Assembly (NCBI GenBank): GCA_030704615.1
Contig: CM060731.1
Location: 35,278,001 to 35,342,000 of the forward strand
DNA length: 64,000 bases
Direction of reading: 5' to 3'
From: Takakia lepidozioides
Lineage: Eukaryota > Streptophyta > Takakiopsida > Takakiales > Takakiaceae
The position numbers and the translations under genes were made by a program. The notes beneath the pieces are model-generated. The model did not search any database. It worked only from the letters and a program-made list of their open reading frames with translations, and had not been told where the DNA came from. Each line of letters starts with the position of its first letter. The first letter of the stretch is position 1. This document shows, one piece after another, positions 58,091 to 64,000 of the stretch.

Positions 58091-60847
58091 CTCTCACAAT
58101 GACCACAGCCTCCAAAAGAGGACCAAGAGAGGGAGTCCACAGGACCTCTTCTGGAAATTCCGGGTATATGAGGACACTATGTGAGGCAGGGAAACTGAAA
58201 GAGGCTCTTCAAATTTTGAACCAAGGAAGCATTTCAGCAGGTACAGATACTTATGTCTGTCTCTTGCATGCGTGCGTCAAGATGAACGGCCTGGAAATGG
58301 GAAAGCAGGTGCACTCTCACATTACCCAAAGTGGATTCAAACCAAATGTTTTTCTACAGAACACCCTTGTGAACATGTATGTTTAATGCGGGAGCATCAT
58401 GGCTGCACACCAAGTGTTCAACAAAATGCCTGAACGAGGTTTGTTCACATGGAATACAATGATGGTAGGATTTACCAAGTATGGGTGTGGTAAGAATGCC
58501 TTGGAGACATATGAGCAAATGATGCAAGAAGGGGTGAAGCCCAACCGGGTCACATTCGTTTGCGTTTGCAATGCATGTGCAAGCCTGGCAGCCCTAGAAA
58601 ATGGCAAAGAGATCCATGGTGACATCATCAAAGCTGGAATTGTACCCTCATGGGAATGTATGACAAATGCGGCAGCATCAAAGATGCAAAGGGGGTGTTC
58701 GACAATATGGCTGCACAGGATGTGGTGTCCTGGAATGCAATAATCGCAGGATATGCCAGGCATGGGTGTGGCATAGAGGCTTTGGAGACCTATGAGCAAA
58801 TGATGCAGGAAGGAGTGAAGCCCAACCGGATCACATTTGTGTGTGTCTGCAATGCGTGTGTGAGCCTGGCAGCCCTGGAAAAGGGCAAAGAGGTCCATGG
58901 TGATGTAATCAAAGCTGGACTTGTACCAGATGTCATTCTGAACACTACCCTCGTGGATATGTATGCCAAATGTGGCAGCATCGAAGATGCAAAGGGAGTG
59001 TTCAAAAATATGACTGAACGAGATGTGGTGTCCTGGAATGCGATGATTGCAGGATATGTGCAGCATGGGTGTGGCATGGAGGCTTTGGAGACCTATGAGC
59101 AAATGATGCAGGAAGGGTGAAGCCCAACCGGGCCACATTTGTTTGTATTTGCAATGCATGTGTGAGCCTGGCAGCCCTGGAAAAGGGCAAAGAGGTCCAT
59201 GGTGACATTATCAAAGCTGGAATTGTATCAGATGTCATTCTGAACACTGCCCTCATGGACATGTATGCCAAATGTGGCAGCATCGGAGATGCAAAGGGAG
59301 TGTTCGAGAATATGGTTGAACGGGATGTAGTGTCCTGGAATATAATGATTGCAGGATATGCCCAGCATGGATATGAGCTGGAGGCTTTGGAGACCTATGA
59401 GCAAATGATGCAGGAAGGGGTGAAGCCCAACCGGGTCACATTCACTTGCATTTGCAATGCATGCGCGAGCCTGTCAGCACTGGAAAAAGGCAAAGAGGTC
59501 CATGAAGACATCATCAAAGCTGGAATCGTACCAGATCTGATTCTGAACAATACCCTTGTGGACATGTATGCCAAATGCAGCAACATCAGAGGTGCAAAGG
59601 GAGAGTTTGACAATATGGCTGAACGAGATGTAGTGTCCTGGAGTTCGATGATTGCAGGATATGTGCAGCATGGGTGTGGGATGGAGGCTTTGGAGACTTA
59701 TGAGCAAATGATGCAGGAAGGTGTGAAGCCCAACCGGGTCACATTTGTTTGTGTTTGCAATGCGTGTGCGGGCCTGGCAGCCCTGGAAAAGGGTAGGAAG
59801 GTCCATGGTGACATCATCAAAGCTGGGATTGTACCAGATGTCATTTTGAACAATACCCTCCTGGACATGTATGCCAAATGTGGCAGCATTGAAGATGCAA
59901 AGGCAATGTTCGAAAGTATGGCTGAGCGAACTGTGGTGTCCTGGAATGTGATGATTGCAGGATATGCCCAGCATGGTTGTCATAGGGAGGCCCTGCAACT
60001 ATTTGAAGGAATGCAAAATGAAGGCTTGAAGCTAGACAATATCACCTTCATATGTGTTACTGTTCTCTCCGCATGCAGCCATGTTGGCCTAGTGGATGAA
60101 GCACGACACTACTTTAATTCCCTGAGTCAAGATCACGCTGTCACTCCAAAAGTAGAGCACTTTGGCTGCATGGTCAACCTTCTTGGCCCTGCAGGGCAAT
60201 TGGATGAGGCAGAGGACTTCATTAACAATATGCCAATCAAACCAGATGTTGTGGTGTGGATGGCCTTGCTTGGTGCCTGCAGAGTTCATGGCAATGTGGA
60301 GATGGCAGAACGTGCGGCAACATCTATTTTCAAGTTGGATGAACAGGATGCTGCAACTTACGTATTGTTATCAAACATCTATGCTGCAGCTGGCAGGTGG
60401 GACGAGACTGCAAAGGTGATGAAAATGATGAAGGTCAGAGGGGTTAGAAAGGAGTGAGGTCAGTGCTGCATTAAGATAGTGCACACCTTCATTGTAGATG
60501 ACACATTCCATCCAAAATTCAAGGAAATCTATGCTGAGCTGGGAAGATTGTCTGGGCAGATGAAGGAGGCAGGGTATGTGTCTGACACTCTCGCTTTGTA
60601 TTGCATGATATGGAGGAGGAGCAAAAGGAATTTTCTCTTTGCTACCACAGTGAGAAGCTGGCCATTGCTTTTGGGATGATCAGCACGCCCCCTGGGACGT
60701 GTCATCAAAAATCTTCGGGTGTGTGGTCACTGCCACACCGCCACCAAGTTCATCTCCAAGATTGTTGGCTCAGCAATTGTTGTACAAGATGCCAATCGCT
60801 TTCACCACTTTGATGGCTGGGTGTGTTCTTGTGGAGACTATTGGTGA
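58075..60847 (+). pseudogene. PLS-DYW pentatricopeptide repeat gene, decaying
   Basis: The parent is an organellar RNA-binding, C-to-U editing-type PPR protein (family knowledge). The frame begins near 58075, with a leader and KLKEALQILNQG. Five to six nearly identical PLS triplets follow, each 303 nt (101 residues), with VKPNRVTFVCVCNACASLAA, HGDIIKAGIVPD, MYAKCGSIEDAK and ERDVVSWNAMIAGY. E/E+ motifs (60050-60450, GLVDEARHYFNSL, VVVWMALLGACRVHGNV) and a DYW domain follow, with [20 protein letters not shown] and a terminal CSCGDYW ending at 60847. Lesions: TAA at 58384 (AAK codon lost in MYAKCG), a frame-changing deletion near 58650, a one-base loss at 59116, TGA at 60455, and further shifts near 60600 and 60700. 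The open block 59117-60457 (446 codons) is the longest intact part. Confidence 0.9.
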
Positions 60848-61745
60848 AACAGCAGCATCCATGAAAAGAAAGTGCACCACTTAAACATGAAGGGTGAAAG
60901 GTATCATGTTTTGTAACTGAATAGTAAAGCGGTAGGAAGAGCAGAGCTGACAAACCATTTGCTGTCGCATTTTTTGTGAGCTTTCCACCATGGATAAAGG
61001 ATCATCCAACACTAGCAGTGAAGTCCCGGGAAAAAACAGTTCCATCATCGTCTTTCTTCTACAGATTTGTATGTTTTCCTGATTCCAACATTTATTTCTC
61101 TGTGCACCTCGATGTGTTTTATTGTTCTCTCCTTCTGTTTCTCTCCGTAATAGAGTATCCAAAGATTTTAACATCTACCGTTGTTGTAAGGTACTAGCTT
61201 TGATAACACCTGGGGAAAAGGAGGGCAGCTGTGCTCAAGATCAACAGAATCAACGATTATCTGGAACGACCGCTTCCCGCCATGTTGGTAGCTCTTGTAG
61301 TGTAGCTCTCGTAGTGCTAGACAGTCAGAAGAGCCTGAGGAATCTGATGTTAATTGGTGCCACAAGCGCTCTCTTAGGAAGGGAAAATCTAAGGCCCATC
61401 TTTCTTTCTTTTCTTTTAGGCACTAGAACCGTGAACGCCAGCTTCTAGTCCTTCACAGCTCCATACCCTCGCTGCGGAATCTTCTTGTCCTAAGCTTCCT
61501 GCAGCTCTTCCTGTTTTTAGGTTGGGGCGGTGTCCCCGTGTCCCCTTTCTCATCCTCATGGTCTGTACTCCGAGGTTATTTTTTCCTCACTTATTTCAAT
61601 ACATTTCCCTGGCCCACAATACCCTCGTGGACATGTATGCCAATTAATGTTGGAGGCATTTCAACAGATTCAGATACGTTTGTTTGTCTCTTGCTTAAGT
61701 GCATCAAGATGAAAGGTCTGGAAGCTATGTGTACTCTGCGAAGGG
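60848..61745. other. PPR 3' flank and spacer
   Basis: No recognised gene is seen. The last 130 bp contains short PPR-like debris (ACAATACCCTCGTGGACATG near 61615). Confidence 0.5.
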
Positions 61746-63440
61746 GTGAAGCCCAACCACATCATCTTAGTTTGTGTTTGCAATGCGTGTGCAAGCTTGG
61801 GAGCCTTGGAAAAGGGGAAAGAGGTCCATGGTGACATCATCAAAGCTGGAATTGTACCCGATGTTATTCTGAACAATGCCCTCGTGGACATGTATGCCAA
61901 ATGTGGGAGCATCGAGGATGCGAAGGCAGTGTTCAACTATATCGCTGAATGAAATGTGGTGTTGTGGAACGCAATGCTTGCAGGGTATGCACAGCAGGGG
62001 CGTGGGATGGAGGCTTTGGAGACCTATGAGCAAATGATAGGGGAAGGGGTGAAGCCCGACCATATCACGTCTGTGTGTTTGCAAGCCTGGCAGCCCTGGA
62101 AATGAGCGAAGGGGTGCATGGTTGCATCGCAAAAGCAGGAGTTGGTGAGAAGAATGATGAAGGTCAGAGGGGTTAGAAAGGAGCCAGGTCGCTGCTGCAT
62201 TGAGATTTGCAACAGGGTGCACACCTTCGCTGTAGATGACAGGTTGCATCCCAGAATTAAGGAAATCATGCTGAGCTGAGAAGATTGTCTGGGCAGATGA
62301 AAGGAGGCGGGGTATGTGCCTGACACGTGCTTTGTATTTCATGATGTGGGGAAGGAGGAAAATGAATTTTCTCTTTGCCACCACAGTGAGAAGCTGGCCA
62401 TTGGTTTTGGGCTGATCAGGTTTGTGTGTGTTTGCAGTGCGTGTGCAAGCCTGGCAGCCCTGGAGAAGGGCAAAAAGGTGCATGGTTGCATTGCCAAAGC
62501 TGGAATTGTACCAGATGTGATTCTGAACAATACCCTCATGGACATGGATGCCAAATGTGGGAGGATGCGGAGGGAGTGTTCTTGCTTGCAGGATATGCCA
62601 GCAGGGGCGCAGGATGGAGGCCTTGGAGACCTATGAACAAATGCTGGGGAAAAGGTGAAGTGCAACCACATCACGTTTGTGTGCGTTGGCAATGCTTGTG
62701 CAAGCCTGACAGCCCTGGAAAAGGGAAAAGTGTGGGTCCAGATTCAGCAGCAGCGGCACAATTCATAAAATCAGGCACTGCTAATGAAGACACCTTCTTC
62801 AAAACATTTCACCCTGTTTTCCCCTCTTATCGAAATCGTCCTTAAATTTTCATGTTCATTTCTGCAAGTTACTGGTTGAGTAAACCTTTGATAGTTTGCT
62901 GAGATGTGGTGTCGTGGAACTCGATGCTTGCAGGGTATGCACAGCAGGGGCACTGGATGAGGCTTTGGCACCAGATGTTGTGTTTGGCACACTATGTAAA
63001 TCCACTAAGACCAGGGAGTAGTCGAGCAGCTCAGTCTGAACCCTTTCCTAGTGCCAACAAACTCTGATGTGGATTCACGCCAAGAAAGGTCTGGAAGCTG
63101 GAAAGCAGGTGCACACTCACAAACATCGCAGGGTATGCACAGCAGGGACGTGGGATGGTGGATTTGGAGACCTATAATCAAATTATGGGGGAAGGGGTGA
63201 AGCCCAACCACATCATGTTTTTGTGTGATTGCAATGCTTGTGCAAGCCTGGCAGCCCTGGAAAAGGTCAAAAGAGGTCTATGGTGACATTGTCAAAGCTG
63301 GAATTGTACCAGATGTCATTCTGAACTCTGCCCTGGTGGACATGTATGCCCAATGTGGGTGCATTGAGGATGCAAAGCAAGGAACTTATGTGTACTCTGT
63401 TTATGTACTGGGTGTGGCAGGGAGGCTTTGGAGATTGTGA
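61746..63440 (+). pseudogene. Scrambled PPR/DYW fragments
   Basis: Pieces lie in mixed order. 61746-62090 encodes one PLS triplet ending in a TGA (NACASLGALEKGKEVHGDI ... MYAKCGSIEDAKAVF). 62139-62420 encodes E+/DYW sequence ([38 protein letters not shown]). At 62420 this runs directly into a fresh PPR start ([18 protein letters not shown]), an illegitimate join inside the DYW domain. Further PLS pieces lie at 62540-62720, 62900-62960 and 63120-63400. None keeps a frame longer than about 100 codons. Confidence 0.85.
62728..62885 (+). repeat. PPR-flank repeat copy inside PPR debris
   Basis: GCACAATTCATAAAATCAGG, then CTGCTAATGAAGACAC and CATTTCACCCTGTTTTCCCC, match 4390-4510 and 5670-5790. 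This places the flank unit between two PPR fragments. Confidence 0.8.
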
Positions 63441-63754
63441 ATGGGTGATGCCTGGTAGGTGAATGTCATGTGTATTCTGATGCCTTTGCCAGTCTTTGAG
63501 CACTGAAAAAGTGCAGATGGATCTGTATGTATTTGTAAGCCTATAAGTTCTGATGTGAGGTTCTCTGGTTTTATGACAGGAACAAAACAATTGTGATCAG
63601 GAAGTGAAGGGCCATCTCCTATTGGAATTCCTCAATCAACATAGCTGGGCCTGAATAAAACATCAATGGACTAGGCCTTTCGTCTTCACTAGGCGTTGCT
63701 GCTAAAAAAATTCTATGTTTTTTTTTTTTTCCATGGGAATAACTTATGACCAAG

Positions 63755-63895
63755 AGTCAGTAGCTCAGTTGGTAAAGTGCACTGAGCGCCATCCGGATGA
63801 TCCTGGGGTCAAATCCTGCTACTTGACGGGTGTGGTATACTCTCCTCCTCCTCCTCTGCGCAGTGTCGCATCAGAAAGCCTTACGGCGAGGTTAC
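63755..63895 (+). mobile_element. tRNA-derived SINE, copy 2
   Basis: Box A TAGCTCAGTTGGTAAAG (63761-63777) and box B GGGGTCAAATCC (63805-63816) are followed by the same body and end as copy 1 at 16205 (GCTACTTGACGGGTGTGGTA, then CATCAGAAAGCCTTACGGCG and AGGTTAC). A T-run lies about 30 bp upstream (63717-63730) and AT-rich sequence follows. Confidence 0.85.
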
Positions 63896-64000
63896 TAAGA
63901 GGTTATTTTCTCGTCTCTCTCTATCAGGTGTTTATTTTTTAAATTATTATTTTTTAAAATTATTATTTTTTTAAATTATGAAATTAACGCCAGCGTGTCA

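Noticed and set aside
58383-59159. 258-codon minus-strand ORF opposite the PPR array
   Set aside because: It is the antisense shadow of the repeated PPR triplets; the repeated peptides follow the 303-nt period.

Overview
This window looks like nuclear DNA of a land plant. The evidence is many-exon genes with GT/AG introns, a plastid-type CNNM/CBS membrane protein, a plant-type fused folate enzyme, tropinone-reductase-like dehydrogenases, a BAHD acyltransferase and PLS-DYW pentatricopeptide repeat (PPR) sequences. The abundance of PPR-DYW copies, mixed with decayed Ty3/gypsy, CACTA, LINE-like, hAT-like and SINE-like elements, suggests a seedless plant (fern, lycophyte or bryophyte). That placement is inference; nothing here fixes the species.

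Layout. 1-6.6 kb is a graveyard of fragments: a SWIM-type zinc finger, GGCGCC repeats, a CACTA remnant, PPR debris inside a ~530-bp repeat, and an endonuclease fragment. 6.96-14.70 kb (+) is a complete 17-exon CNNM/DUF21-CBS-CorC gene. 16.62-24.81 kb (+) is a complete 13-exon DEAH RNA helicase of the DHX33/RID1 (DEAH10) type. 26.6-32.8 kb is transposon DNA: a decayed gypsy pol on the minus strand, split by a hAT-like insertion with an 8-bp target duplication, with a gag-like zinc-knuckle remnant beyond it. 33.3-35.5 kb (-) is a 4-exon gene resembling CUSTOS/C12orf43. 35.6-45.0 kb (-) holds two intact five-exon tropinone-reductase-like SDR genes in tandem plus a truncated third copy. 46.99-47.19 kb (-) is a small zinc-ribbon ORF. 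49.03-52.97 kb (+) is a complete five-exon mitochondrial-type HPPK/DHPS gene. 53.5-54.0 kb is a TIR element, 54.5-56.6 kb a broken BAHD gene, and 58.0-63.4 kb a decaying PPR-DYW gene with trailing fragments. A SINE-like copy closes the window.

How the genes relate. The intact genes are unrelated housekeeping or metabolic loci: plastid ion homeostasis, RNA helicase, folate synthesis and SDR metabolism. The only local gene family behaviour is tandem duplication of the SDRs and repeated copying of PPR sequence together with its flanking repeat. The splice models for CNNM, DEAH, HPPK/DHPS, CUSTOS-like and both SDR genes were built by hand. In each, GT/AG sites and reading phase close into one open frame (841, 758, 546, 243, 269 and 269 residues). 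I found no convincing new multi-gene system. The most interesting material is the nested insertions, the LINE-like 3' fragments repeatedly seated in introns, a two-copy tRNA-derived SINE family, and the exact 303-nt periodicity of the PPR array.
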